From: Hyphomicrobiales bacterium
Lineage (GTDB): Bacteria > Pseudomonadota > Alphaproteobacteria > Rhizobiales > Rhizobiaceae
Assembly: GCA_900465915.1 (NCBI GenBank)
Contig: UBKJ01000028.1
Coordinates: forward strand, 1-64,000
Length of the DNA stretch: 64,000 nucleotides
Direction of reading: 5' to 3'
Shown here in pieces: positions 18,656-27,119 of this stretch; the stretch's first letter is position 1, and each line of letters starts with the position of its first letter. The position numbers were made by a program, and so were the translations under genes. A model generated the notes under the pieces. It ran no database searches, was not told where the DNA came from, and was given only the letters and a program-made list of their open reading frames with translations.

Positions 18656-19969
18656 TCAGGGCGCGATGGTCGCGCCCTGGTTGACGGCGCGCCGCAGCGC
18701 CTTGCCGAAGGCGGCTGGGTCGCGGCTGGTCGTGAAGTTCTGCACCGCCTCGAACAGGCCCGCCTGCAATTGCGGCCCGATGAGTTCGCCATGCGTCATC
18801 GACAGGAGCAGCTTGCCTTCGCGCAGGTCCTTGGCGGCGTCCTGCTGGTAGGGCGTGAGGCCGTCGAGCTTCTCGTCGCCGCGCAGCGGGATCGATCCCT
18901 TGATCTTGTTGAATTCGAGATCGGTCTGCGGGTCCGCCATGGCGCGCAGCATGTCGGCGGCGAGCGCGGGGCTGGCGGCGTTGCGGGCGATCACGAAAGT
19001 GTCGATCACGGCGGTGAACAGCGACTTGGTGCCGGGATAGGCGGTGTAGCCGATCGACTGCGCCGACGAGCGGATCCATTCGCCCTGCGCGGAGTCGTTG
19101 AAGGAGAGGAAGGCGCATTTGCCGTCGGCGAGACGGCGCGTGGCTTCGTCCCACGACTGGCTGTTGGCCTCGGGATCGGCGGTGTCGAGCAATGCGCCGA
19201 AGCGCTTGGCCGCTTCGCGCAGTTCCGGGCCGTCCCAGTCGAAACGGTCGTTGGCGATGCGCTCCCAGCCGTCGGCGCCGACGACGCCGAGCAGCACGTT
19301 CTCGAACAGCTCGACGCGGGTGAAGGCGTCGCGTCCGCCGAGACAGAGCGGCGTGACCTTGGCGGCCGCGAGCTTGCCGAGGTCCTCGCGGAAAGTCGCG
19401 TCGGCGTAATCGGGGCCGGGCGCGGCGATTCCGGCCTTCGATAGCACAGCGGTGTTGAAGAACAGCACGTTGCCGCGATGCGCGCCGGTGGGCACGCCGT
19501 AGCGATGGCCGCCGACGGTGACGGCGTCGACCAGCGGCTTGGGCAGCGCCTGCGCCAGACCGCTGTCGTCGAAGACCTTGTCGACGTTTGCGATACGGCC
19601 GGAATCGGCCCAGGCCTTGACCGAAGCGCCAGCGAAGGTCTGCCAGACGTCCGGCGGGCGGTTCTCCGCCAGCCGCTGCGCCAGCACGACCTGCACGTTG
19701 CCGCCGGCGCCGCCGACCACGGCGCCGTCGACCAGCGAGACGCCGGCATGGCTCTTCAGGAAGGCGTCCTGGAACACCTTCAGCGCCGCGCTTTCCGAGC
19801 CGGACGTCCACCAGGACATGATCTCCAGCCGGTTTTCGCCGCTCGCGGCGCTCTTGTTCTCTTCGGGCTTGCATCCCGCCAGCAGGGCCGCGCCGGCGAG
19901 CGCCAGCAGGGCCGACCGCCTGAAAAGGCCGCGGGACGGGGCGCGGGTGTTGATGTCGTCTGTTCCCAT
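18656..19969 (-). CDS. Lipoprotein sugar-binding protein of ABC type (orphan)
   Basis: A 437-residue extracellular solute-binding protein of family 1 (MalE/UgpB class). It has a lipobox LLAGC with acceptor C33 after a hydrophobic stretch, then EIMSWWTSGSESAALKVFQD, the usual N-lobe start of sugar binders. Unusually, no ABC permease or ATPase gene accompanies it; it lies 1 bp after a fucP-like symporter on the same strand. It may serve a transporter encoded elsewhere, or assist or sense for the symporter. Ligand unknown; glycoside or hexose is a guess from the neighbours. Confidence 0.85.
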   Translation of the reverse strand: MGTDDINTRAPSRGLFRRSALLALAGAALLAGCKPEENKSAASGENRLEIMSWWTSGSESAALKVFQDAFLKSHAGVSLVDGAVVGGAGGNVQVVLAQRLAENRPPDVWQTFAGASVKAWADSGRIANVDKVFDDSGLAQALPKPLVDAVTVGGHRYGVPTGAHRGNVLFFNTAVLSKAGIAAPGPDYADATFREDLGKLAAAKVTPLCLGGRDAFTRVELFENVLLGVVGADGWERIANDRFDWDGPELREAAKRFGALLDTADPEANSQSWDEATRRLADGKCAFLSFNDSAQGEWIRSSAQSIGYTAYPGTKSLFTAVIDTFVIARNAASPALAADMLRAMADPQTDLEFNKIKGSIPLRGDEKLDGLTPYQQDAAKDLREGKLLLSMTHGELIGPQLQAGLFEAVQNFTTSRDPAAFGKALRRAVNQGATIAP

Positions 19970-19970
19970 T

Positions 19971-21278
19971 TCACTCGTCCTTCGGCGCTTTCAGGTCATA
20001 GATCGCATAGGCCGTGACGACCGCGAAGCAGACGGCGGGCACGATGAACGACACCGCCGGGCTGCTGAGGTCGAGGATAAAGCCCTGGACCAGCGGCAGG
20101 ATGGCCCCGCCGACGATGGCCATCACCAGCCCGGCCGCGCCGAATTTGGTGGCGGGTCCGAGGCCTTCGAGGGCGACGCCGTAGATGGTCGGGAACATCA
20201 GCGACAGGCAGAAGGAGATCGCCACCACCGCCGCGACGCCGATGACGTTGGGCGAGGCCATGGCGACCAGGCACAGAAGGACGGCGAGCGCCGCCAAGGC
20301 CGTCAGCGCCTTCATCGGCCGCACCCGGCCGATCACCCATGTCATGACGAAGCGCGACACCAGGAAGATGATCAGGCTCGTCTGCAGCATGACGCCGCCC
20401 AGCGACAGGCTGCCGCCCATCGCCTGCTGGACATATTGGATGATGAAGGTCCAGGTGCAGACCTGTCCGGCGACGTTGAAGAACTGCGCCACCACGCCAT
20501 AGCGGTAGCGCCGCCTGCGCCACAGGATGCCGAAGGTTTGGCGCCAGTGCGAGTCGCCCGAATCCGGGAACTCCTCGACGATGGCCGGCGCCTTCTGCGA
20601 GGCGATGACGATGCAGATGGCGAGCAACAGGATGCCGAGGCCGAGATAGGGCCCCATGACGGCGCCCAGCTCGCCGGCGCGGATGACCTGCAACTGCTCG
20701 GGCGTCAGCGAGGCCATGTTCACCGGGTCCTGCAGTTTCGGCAGGATGAGCGTGGCCGCCAGCAGCACGCCGATATTGGTGCCGAGCGGATTGAAGGCCT
20801 GGGCGAAGTTGAGCCGCCGCATGGCGGTCTCCTTCGGCCCGAGCGAGATGACGTAGGGATTGGCCGAGGTCTCCAGGATGGAGCAGCCGGCGGCGATCAG
20901 GAACAAGGCGGCGAGAAACGCCTCGTAGGTCATGATCTTGCTGGCCGGATAGAAGGCCAGCGAGCCGACCGCGGCGAGGCCGAGGCCGGTCAGAAGGCCG
21001 GTTTTGTAGCCGAACTTCTCGTTGATGAAGGCTGCCGGCAAGGCCAGCAGGAAATAGGCGCCGAAATAGGCGAGCTGGACGAGCGAGGCCTGAAAGGTGC
21101 TCATCTGGAAAATGCGCCGAAAACCGGCGACCATAGGCGTCGTCAAATCCGCCGCGATGCCCCACGCCGTGAAACAGCCGATGACGGAAATAAAAAGAAT
21201 ACCCATTCCGGGATAAAAAAGCGCAGAACGCCGGGCAGGGCTGTCGTCGTGCGACGCCCCGATTGCTGCTGTTGGCAT
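19971..21278 (-). CDS. FucP-type sugar:proton symporter (MFS)
   Basis: A 435-residue membrane protein of the FHS/FucP branch of the major facilitator family, with about 12 hydrophobic segments. Motifs include the N-terminal FISVIGCFTAWGIAADLTTP, ILETSANPYVISLGP and LNFAQAFNPLGTNIG, all characteristic of L-fucose/glucose-galactose symporters. I chose ATG at 21278 because GGGGAGG (complement of 21288-21294) sits 9 bp upstream; a TTG at 21296 would overlap that site. Substrate is likely fucose, galactose, glucose or a similar hexose; sequence alone does not decide. Confidence 0.87.
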   Translation of the reverse strand: MPTAAIGASHDDSPARRSALFYPGMGILFISVIGCFTAWGIAADLTTPMVAGFRRIFQMSTFQASLVQLAYFGAYFLLALPAAFINEKFGYKTGLLTGLGLAAVGSLAFYPASKIMTYEAFLAALFLIAAGCSILETSANPYVISLGPKETAMRRLNFAQAFNPLGTNIGVLLAATLILPKLQDPVNMASLTPEQLQVIRAGELGAVMGPYLGLGILLLAICIVIASQKAPAIVEEFPDSGDSHWRQTFGILWRRRRYRYGVVAQFFNVAGQVCTWTFIIQYVQQAMGGSLSLGGVMLQTSLIIFLVSRFVMTWVIGRVRPMKALTALAALAVLLCLVAMASPNVIGVAAVVAISFCLSLMFPTIYGVALEGLGPATKFGAAGLVMAIVGGAILPLVQGFILDLSSPAVSFIVPAVCFAVVTAYAIYDLKAPKDE

Positions 21279-21304
21279 TGAATACAACCTCCCCAAGGCG
21301 TCGC

Positions 21305-21322
21305 AATAAAGGAATCTTTATT
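21305..21322 (-). promoter_or_regulatory. Candidate operator for the fucP-like operon
   Basis: Perfect interrupted palindrome AATAAAGGAATCTTTATT (7-bp arms, 4-bp spacer), 27 bp upstream of the fucP-like ATG, on the edge of its ribosome binding site. Placement suits a repressor site near the transcription start. The regulator is unknown. Confidence 0.4.
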
Positions 21323-21563
21323 ACAACCAAGAGAAGTATAGCCACGACATCCAGGGTTCGGCAAGCGCCCCTGTCGCGCCATTTGCGCACTATTTCGTCA
21401 GCGGGCCGAAATCTTGGGCAGGCGCGTGAAGGCGGCGCAAACCGCGCCGGGAAGCCGGGAAAAGCGTAGCCGGCAATTTCTGCGGACATGGCGGAACGGC
21501 TGGAAGCAACGGGGACGCCGGCGTATAGCCAGCTAATTTCATGTGAGAAATACTTCTTAAAAG

Positions 21564-21581
21564 CGACTGAAATTACAGTCG
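21564..21581 (+). promoter_or_regulatory. Candidate operator palindrome
   Basis: Inverted repeat CGACTGAAATTACAGTCG: 6-bp arms, 6-bp AT spacer, in the AT-rich half of the divergent region. Size and symmetry fit a dimeric regulator such as the MarR protein encoded at 21778, but nothing ties them directly. Confidence 0.35.
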
Positions 21582-21672
21582 TTATTTTCCGATCCATTGC
21601 TGCGGGATTTTGCGCCTCCGGTTGGCTTGCGCCGCCGGCCAGCGGGCCTTCTCGCCGGGCCGAGTCGAAATT

Positions 21673-21712
21673 TAGTTGTATTTGTCCATTAAAAATAGTT
21701 GCATTTGTCCAT
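21673..21712 (+). repeat. Pair of 17-bp direct repeats upstream of marR
   Basis: TAGTTGTATTTGTCCAT at 21673-21689 and TAGTTGCATTTGTCCAT at 21696-21712 differ at one base and start 23 bp apart, close to two helical turns. A TATAAG, possibly a -10 element, follows at 21717-21722. Tandem spacing on one DNA face suggests a site for cooperative binding of two regulator molecules controlling the marR operon. Confidence 0.55.
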
Positions 21713-21777
21713 CAATTATAAGAGGCTTTCAAAAAACAGGCCGGCGAGCGCGCTGGCGAAGGAAAACGGGGAATTGC

Positions 21778-22281
21778 GTGGCCGGCGATGTCAGCGCGAG
21801 AGGCGAAACTCCGCCTCCGACCAATATAGACCATGTCGATATCGACGTTCTCGAGAACACGCTGAGCTTCTATATCCGCGTTATCGACTCGTCCGTTTCG
21901 AGGGATCTCGACGACAGGATGAGCACGCTGGAAGTGGCCAGGGGCAAGGGCAAGATCACCGCGCTTCTGCTTATCGACAGCCATCCGGGCATCCGGCCTT
22001 CCGTCATCGCGCAGCTAGCGATGAAGGACCGTTCGGCCATGGGGCGCATTCTCGATCATTTCGAGAAGCAGGGCCTGATCGAGCGCCGGACCTCGCCGGC
22101 GGACAGCCGGGCGCAGGAGCTTTACACCACGCCGAAGGGCGCGGCGCTGGCTCAGAACGTGCGCGGCATCGTCACCCAGCAGTCGGAGGATTTCTTCAAG
22201 ATCATCCCCGAGGACGAACAAAAAATCCTGATGGAAATTCTGAAGCGGGCCTATGCGCGCCTGCGGGAGAACTGGAAATGA
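21778..22281 (+). CDS. MarR-family transcriptional regulator
   Basis: A 167-residue MarR regulator. The winged HTH runs at about residues 60-125 (ITALLLIDSHPGIRPSVIAQ; DRSAMGRILDHFEKQGLIER; RTSPADSRAQELYTTPKG), with dimerisation helices at both ends. I chose the GTG at 21778 (purine run GGAAAACGGGGA upstream); earlier in-frame starts from 21676 would translate the direct-repeat region into an unlikely leader. The stop overlaps the SDR start. As first gene it probably represses or activates this catabolic set in response to its substrate. Confidence 0.85.
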   Translation: MAGDVSARGETPPPTNIDHVDIDVLENTLSFYIRVIDSSVSRDLDDRMSTLEVARGKGKITALLLIDSHPGIRPSVIAQLAMKDRSAMGRILDHFEKQGLIERRTSPADSRAQELYTTPKGAALAQNVRGIVTQQSEDFFKIIPEDEQKILMEILKRAYARLRENWK

Positions 22282-22994
22282 GCCTGTCGAAGAATGAATC
22301 GCGCGTCGCCCTGATCTCCGGCGGCGGGCGCGGGATCGGCCTCGCCATCGCGCAGAGGCTGGTCGCGGAAGGGTGGAGCGTCTCGCTCGGCATGCGCAAT
22401 CCCGCGCCGCAGGCCTGGATGGCCGGCGCGGAGGACCGCATCCACCTGGCCGCCTATGACGCGCTCGACGCCCACGCGGAGGAAGCGTGGGCTGCGGCCG
22501 CGGCGGCGCGTTTCGGCCGCATCGACGCCATCGTCGCCAATGCCGGCGTGGCCAATCCGAAGGACGTCATCGAGGCCACCGACGAGGAATTGCAGCAATT
22601 GCTCGACGTCAACGTCAAGGCGCCGCGCCGGCTGGCCAAGGCCGCGTGGCCGTGGCTGGTCAAGGCCGGGAACGGACGCGTCGTCATCATGGCGTCGCTT
22701 TCGGGCAAGCGGGTGAAAAGCGCCCGCGCCGGGCTTTATTCCGTCTCCAAATTCGCCGCCGTGGCGCTGGCCCATGCCCTGCGGCACGCCGGTTTCGACC
22801 AGGGCGTGCGGGCGACGGCCGTCTGTCCGGGCTTCGTGGCGTCCGACATGTCGGCGGCGCTGACCGACCGGCCGCTGGACCAGATGACCGATCCCGCCGA
22901 CATCGCGCGCATCGTCCAGATGCTGATCGAGCTGCCCAACGAGGCGAGCGTGGCGGAATTCGCGATCAATTGCCAGCTTGAGGAATCGTTCTGA
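22278..22994 (+). CDS. SDR-family oxidoreductase
   Basis: A 238-residue short-chain dehydrogenase/reductase. The cofactor motif SGGGRGIGLAIAQ (variant of TGxxxGIG) is at the N-terminus; NAG appears in VANAGVANP; catalytic YxxxK in LYSVSKFA, with the Ser in IMASLSGKRV. It ends in a shortened, non-classical C-terminus. The ATG at 22278 overlaps the marR stop. It probably oxidises or reduces an alcohol/carbonyl intermediate of the compound handled by the adjacent flavoproteins; substrate unknown. Confidence 0.87.
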   Translation: MSLSKNESRVALISGGGRGIGLAIAQRLVAEGWSVSLGMRNPAPQAWMAGAEDRIHLAAYDALDAHAEEAWAAAAAARFGRIDAIVANAGVANPKDVIEATDEELQQLLDVNVKAPRRLAKAAWPWLVKAGNGRVVIMASLSGKRVKSARAGLYSVSKFAAVALAHALRHAGFDQGVRATAVCPGFVASDMSAALTDRPLDQMTDPADIARIVQMLIELPNEASVAEFAINCQLEESF

Positions 22995-22995
22995 C

Positions 22996-24327
22996 ATGCC
23001 GGGACCTTTCGTAGTTCCATTCCACGGCGACGCCGAGCTTCCGGCCGAGGTCGACGTGGTCGTCATCGGCGGCGGCATCATCGGCGCCTCCACCGCGCTC
23101 GAACTGGTCGAGCGCGGCATGCGCGTCGCTTTGTGCGAAAAGGGCGGCATCGGCCACGAGCAGTCGAGCCGCAACTGGGGCTGGGTGCGCATCTCGCGTC
23201 GCGACCCGCGCGAAGTGCCGCTGATGGCCGAGGCGCTGCGCATCTGGCGCACCATGAACGAGCGCGTCGGGCGCGAGACGGGCTATCGCCGCGCCGGCAT
23301 CGTCTTCACCTGCGCCAATGACGAGGAATACGCCCAGCACGAGCGTTGGAACGAGAACCTGCGCGGCTATCAGCTCGATTCGCGCATGATCTCGCGCAAC
23401 GAATTCGACACGATGTTTCCCGGCTCCAGCCTGCCGGTGAAGGGCGGGCTCTACACCGCCGCCGACGGCCGCGCGGAGCCGCAGAAGGCCGCGCCGGCCA
23501 TCGCGGAAGCCGCGCGCGACCGCGGCGCGCATGTGATGACGGAATGCGCCGTGCGCGGCATCGAGACGGCGGGCGGCAAGGTCTGCGGCGTCGTCACCGA
23601 GCGCGGCCACATCAAGTGCCAGGCGGTGGTGCTGGCCGGCGGCGCGTGGTCGAGCCTGTTCCTCGGCAACAACGATATCAGCCTGCCGCAGCTCAAGGTC
23701 ATGAATTCTGTCCTGCGCACCTCGCCGGTCGAGGGTGGGCCGGAACAGGCGATCTGGTCGCGCCATTTCGCGCTGCGCAAGCGGCTCGACGGCGGCTACA
23801 CCATCGCCTCGGGGCACGAGAACGTCGTGCCGATCGTGCCGAACTCCTTCCGCTACGCGCTCGACTTCCTGCCGGCGCTGAAGAAGGAATGGCGCTCGCT
23901 CAACCTGCGGCTGGGCTTCCGCTTCCTGGACGAGGCGCGGCTGCCGAAGCGCTGGGTTCTCGATGAGCCGAGCCCGTTCGAATATAACCGCGTCCTCGAT
24001 CCCGCGCCCAACAAGCGGCTGTCCGACACGGCGCTTTTCCATGTGAAAAAGGCCTTTCCCGCCTTCGCGAAAGCGGAGATCGCGCAGCGCTGGGCCGGCT
24101 ATATGGACGTGACGCCCGACGCGGTGCCGGTGATCTCGCCGCTGGAGCAGATACCGGGCTTCTTCGTCGCCACGGGCTTTTCCGGCCACGGCTTCGGCAT
24201 CGGCCCTGCCGCCGGCCGCCTGATGGCCGACCTGGTGCTGGGCAAGACGCCCGTCGTCGATCCCACGGACTTCCGCTTCAGCCGCTTCTCGGACGGATCG
24301 AAGATCAAATTAATCAGCGGATTCTAG
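22996..24327 (+). CDS. FAD-dependent amine/amino-acid oxidoreductase (DAO family)
   Basis: A 443-residue flavoprotein of the D-amino-acid oxidase/glycine oxidase family. The FAD dinucleotide motif VVVIGGGIIGASTALELVER is at residues about 25-45, with SSRNWGWVR after it and a C-terminal FAD-binding segment ATGFSGHGFGIGPAAGRLMA. There is no signal peptide, so it is cytoplasmic. The start ATG at 22996 follows GAGGAA at 22980-22985, 1 bp after the SDR stop. Such enzymes deaminate amino acids, N-methyl amino acids or opines; the neighbouring peptide-type importer suggests the substrate is imported. Confidence 0.87.
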   Translation: MPGPFVVPFHGDAELPAEVDVVVIGGGIIGASTALELVERGMRVALCEKGGIGHEQSSRNWGWVRISRRDPREVPLMAEALRIWRTMNERVGRETGYRRAGIVFTCANDEEYAQHERWNENLRGYQLDSRMISRNEFDTMFPGSSLPVKGGLYTAADGRAEPQKAAPAIAEAARDRGAHVMTECAVRGIETAGGKVCGVVTERGHIKCQAVVLAGGAWSSLFLGNNDISLPQLKVMNSVLRTSPVEGGPEQAIWSRHFALRKRLDGGYTIASGHENVVPIVPNSFRYALDFLPALKKEWRSLNLRLGFRFLDEARLPKRWVLDEPSPFEYNRVLDPAPNKRLSDTALFHVKKAFPAFAKAEIAQRWAGYMDVTPDAVPVISPLEQIPGFFVATGFSGHGFGIGPAAGRLMADLVLGKTPVVDPTDFRFSRFSDGSKIKLISGF

Positions 24328-24351
24328 CGCGCGCGGCCATGGCCGCGCGCG
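24328..24351 (+). terminator. 24-bp perfect palindrome, likely terminator or mRNA end
   Basis: A perfect inverted repeat centred on CCATGG (bases 24337-24342), arms reading CGCGCGCGGCC outward, immediately after the flavoprotein stop (24325-24327). As RNA it forms a very stable hairpin. No clear T run follows. It separates the regulatory/enzyme genes from the transporter genes. Confidence 0.6.
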
Positions 24352-24387
24352 TCGCCTTCGAATGAACAAAGCAAAAAGGGGAATAGC

Positions 24388-26043
24388 ATGACTGACAAGA
24401 AAGACGGCTTCCTGTTGAACCGACGCCAGACCCTGCTGATGCTGGGCGCGGCGGGATTGACCACGATCGCCGCGCCCGGCCTGTTCCGCGGCGAGGCGCT
24501 GGCCAAAGAGGCGGCCAAGGGACAGATCATCATCGGCTTCTCACAGGAGCCGACCGTGTTCAACCCGCATCTGCTGCATATCGAATGCGACGAGGGCGTT
24601 CATTACGCAGTCTTCGACCCCCTGTTCGACGTCGACCCGGAAGGCAATTTCTTCCCACTGCTGGCGGCCGAGGTTCCCACCGTCGCCAATGGCGGCATTT
24701 CGGCCGACGGCCTGCACTGGAAGATCAAGCTGCGCGACGGCGTCAAATGGCATGACGGCAAGCCCTTCACCGCCGAGGACGTCAAGTTCACGCTGGAGCT
24801 TCTGACCGATCCGAATTTCAGGAGCTGGCGGCGCACCGGCCATGAGCTGGTCCGCGACCTGACCGTCGTGTCGCCGACCGAGCTGACATGGCGCATGGAG
24901 AAGCCCTTCGCGCCCTACGCCGCCTTCCTGGCCTCGACCTTCATCGTGCCGAAGCACGCCTTCGACGGCGTCGCTGACAAGAACAGCGCGCCGTTCAACA
25001 ACGCGCCGATCGGCACGGGCGCGTTCAAGTGGAAGAACCGTGTCGCCGGCGATCATATCGAGCTGGAGGCCAATGCGGATTATTTCGGCGAAGGCCCGCA
25101 TATCGAGCGCGTCGTCATCAAATATATTCCCGACCTGACGGTGCTCTATACGCAGTTCAAGACCGGCGACGTCGATCTGGTGGGCGTGCAGTGGATCACC
25201 GCCGACCATTACGAGGAAGCCAAGAGCCTGCCGGGGAAGATCGTCGAACTGACCGGCGTCGCCACTATCGAGTCGCTCAGCCTCAACATGGAGCGGCCCT
25301 ATTTCAAGGACCCGGCGGTGCGCGAGGCGCTTTATTACGCGCTGGACAAGCAGTCGATCATCGACGCGCTTTATTACGGCGTGCCGACACCGACCGAATC
25401 CTACATGCCGAAGGAATCCTATTACTTCAATCCCGACCTGCCGAAGCACGAATACAATCTCGACAAGGCCAAGGAGATCCTCGACAAGGCGGGCTGGAAG
25501 CCGGGCGCGGACGGCATCCGCGAGAAGGACGGCGTGAAGCTGGCGTTCAAGAACTCGACCACGGCCGGCAACAATCTGCGCGAGCAAGCGCAGCAATTCA
25601 TCCAGCAGTCGTACCGCGAGATCGGCGTCGACATGACCATCTCCAACCTGCCGCCGGCGGTGATGTGGGGCGATTACTGGATGCTGTCGCAGTTCGATTC
25701 GGTCATGGTCGGCATGACGCCGCTGATCGGGCCCGACCCCGACCCGTCGGATTTCTTCAAGTCCACGGCGTCTCCGGCCAAGGGCGGGGCGGGGCAGAAC
25801 ACCTGGGTCTATTCCAATCCGGAAGTCGACGCCCTGATGGACCAGGGCGGCAAGCTCTTCGTCCCCGAGGAGCGCCTGCCGATCTACAAGAAGGTGCAGG
25901 AGCTCGTCCGCAAGGACCTGCCGATGCTGCCGATGTTCCAATATATGCAGGTGCGCGGCCGCAAGGACGACGTCGACGGCTTCAAGGGCAACATCAACAA
26001 CCGCATCGACACGTGGAACATCCGCGACTGGCGCCGCAAGTAA
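24388..26043 (+). CDS. Peptide/opine-type ABC transporter substrate-binding protein (SBP family 5)
   Basis: A 551-residue solute-binding protein of the DppA/OppA class. The N-terminus has a twin-arginine-like signal (LLNRRQTLLMLGAAGL), suggesting Tat export. Family 5 features are IIGFSQEPTVFNPHLLHIEC, LRDGVKWHDGKPFTAEDVKF and YALDKQSIIDALYYG. It delivers peptides, opines or other small amines to the permeases downstream. Position next to two DAO-type oxidases argues for an amine or amino-acid derivative rather than bulk peptide. Two strong hairpins follow it. Confidence 0.9.
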   Translation: MTDKKDGFLLNRRQTLLMLGAAGLTTIAAPGLFRGEALAKEAAKGQIIIGFSQEPTVFNPHLLHIECDEGVHYAVFDPLFDVDPEGNFFPLLAAEVPTVANGGISADGLHWKIKLRDGVKWHDGKPFTAEDVKFTLELLTDPNFRSWRRTGHELVRDLTVVSPTELTWRMEKPFAPYAAFLASTFIVPKHAFDGVADKNSAPFNNAPIGTGAFKWKNRVAGDHIELEANADYFGEGPHIERVVIKYIPDLTVLYTQFKTGDVDLVGVQWITADHYEEAKSLPGKIVELTGVATIESLSLNMERPYFKDPAVREALYYALDKQSIIDALYYGVPTPTESYMPKESYYFNPDLPKHEYNLDKAKEILDKAGWKPGADGIREKDGVKLAFKNSTTAGNNLREQAQQFIQQSYREIGVDMTISNLPPAVMWGDYWMLSQFDSVMVGMTPLIGPDPDPSDFFKSTASPAKGGAGQNTWVYSNPEVDALMDQGGKLFVPEERLPIYKKVQELVRKDLPMLPMFQYMQVRGRKDDVDGFKGNINNRIDTWNIRDWRRK

Positions 26044-26061
26044 GCGGCGTTCCGTCGCCGT

Positions 26062-26084
26062 CGCGGCCGCTTTAACCGGCCGCG
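26062..26084 (+). terminator. First hairpin after the SBP gene
   Basis: CGCGGCCG (26062-26069) pairs with CGGCCGCG (26077-26084), loop CTTTAAC, 18 bp after the SBP stop. First of two adjacent stem-loops in this 114-bp gap. Confidence 0.55.
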
Positions 26085-26101
26085 CGGCCGTGGAAGCGCA
26101 A

Positions 26102-26121
26102 GCGGGGCGTTCGCGCCCCGC
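26102..26121 (+). terminator. Second hairpin with UUCG tetraloop
   Basis: GCGGGGCG (26102-26109) and CGCCCCGC (26114-26121) enclose TTCG, so the RNA forms an 8-bp stem capped by a UUCG tetraloop, one of the most stable known hairpins. It lies 36 bp before the permease start and has no T run; it would block 3' exonucleases and keep SBP mRNA in excess. Confidence 0.6.
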
Positions 26122-26157
26122 CGTCCCGCGCCCGGCTCTCTATCAGGGGAGAACCCC

Positions 26158-27108
26158 ATGTTTGGATATACATTGCGACGCCTGTGGCAGAGCGTCATCC
26201 TGCTGGTGATCGTGTCCGTGATCGGATTTTCGGTCCTCAACCTCGCGCCCGGCGGCCCGCTGTCGCAATATACGCTGACGCCCGGCATGACCAAGGAGGC
26301 GCTGGACCGCATCGCCGAGCAGATGGGTCTGAACCGGCCCTTGCCCGTGCAATATCTCGACTGGCTGCGGCGGCTGGTGCAGGGCGACTGGGGGCATTCC
26401 TATCGCGACGGGCGGCCGGTGCTGGAGATCATCGTCGGCCATCTGTGGGCGACGATCCTGCTCATGGGCGGCTCGACGCTGCTGTCGATCCTGATCGGCA
26501 CCTGGCTCGGCGTGCATACCGCCATCCGGCGCGGCTCGGCCTTCGACTATGCGGGAACGATCGTCGCCATGATCTCGCTGTCGATCCCGACATTCTGGTT
26601 CGGGCTGGTGGCGATCTACGTGTTCTCGCTGAAGCTGCATTGGCTGCCGGCGGGCAACATGTCCACGGTCGGCGACGGATCGTTCCTCGACTATGTGCGG
26701 CATCTCATCCTGCCCAGCGTCGTGCTGGCGCTGGTGAACGTCGCGGTCTGGAGCCGCTACATGCGCAGCGCCACGCTGGACGTGGTCAACCAGGATTTCA
26801 TCCGCACCGCCAAGGCCAAGGGCCTGTCGCCGCGCCGCGTGCTTTTGAAGCACGTGCTGGGCAACGCCATGCTGCCGATGATCACGCTCGCCGGCGTGCA
26901 ACTGCCGACGCTTCTGGGCGGCGCGCTGGTGACCGAGACGGTCTTCACCTGGCCGGGCATGGGTCGCCTGTTCCTCGACAGCCTGGGATATAACGACTAC
27001 CCCGTCGTCATGGGGCTGTTGATGTTCTCGGCGCTGCTGGTGCTGCTGGGCAATTTCGTCGCCGATCTTCTTGTCGCCTTCGTCGATCCGCGCGTTCGGC
27101 TGGACTGA
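26158..27108 (+). CDS. ABC transporter permease, DppB/OppB type
   Basis: A 316-residue permease beginning MFGYTLRRLWQSVILLVIVS, the usual N-terminal transmembrane helix of DppB. Six hydrophobic segments; the EAA-type loop contacting the ATPase is seen around RTAKAKGLSPRRVLLKHVLG. It forms the channel with the next gene, 11 bp downstream. Confidence 0.91.
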   Translation: MFGYTLRRLWQSVILLVIVSVIGFSVLNLAPGGPLSQYTLTPGMTKEALDRIAEQMGLNRPLPVQYLDWLRRLVQGDWGHSYRDGRPVLEIIVGHLWATILLMGGSTLLSILIGTWLGVHTAIRRGSAFDYAGTIVAMISLSIPTFWFGLVAIYVFSLKLHWLPAGNMSTVGDGSFLDYVRHLILPSVVLALVNVAVWSRYMRSATLDVVNQDFIRTAKAKGLSPRRVLLKHVLGNAMLPMITLAGVQLPTLLGGALVTETVFTWPGMGRLFLDSLGYNDYPVVMGLLMFSALLVLLGNFVADLLVAFVDPRVRLD

Positions 27109-27119
27109 GAGGAAACCTC

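Larger units (their letters stand above)
21279..21777. other. Divergent intergenic region between fucP-like and marR genes
   Basis: Nearly 500 bp with no convincing gene. The two ends are AT-rich, unlike the genome. The left end (21279-21330) holds an 18-bp interrupted palindrome just upstream of the fucP-like start; the right part (21540-21725) holds a second palindrome and a pair of 17-bp direct repeats. The middle (about 21340-21530) is GC-rich without visible structure. Short open frames here (for example 21488-21721) have no ribosome binding site or family resemblance. Confidence 0.6.

Noticed and set aside
21488..21721. 77-codon frame in the fucP/marR divergent gap
   Set aside because: No ribosome binding site, it crosses the operator-like palindrome and direct repeats, and it resembles no family.
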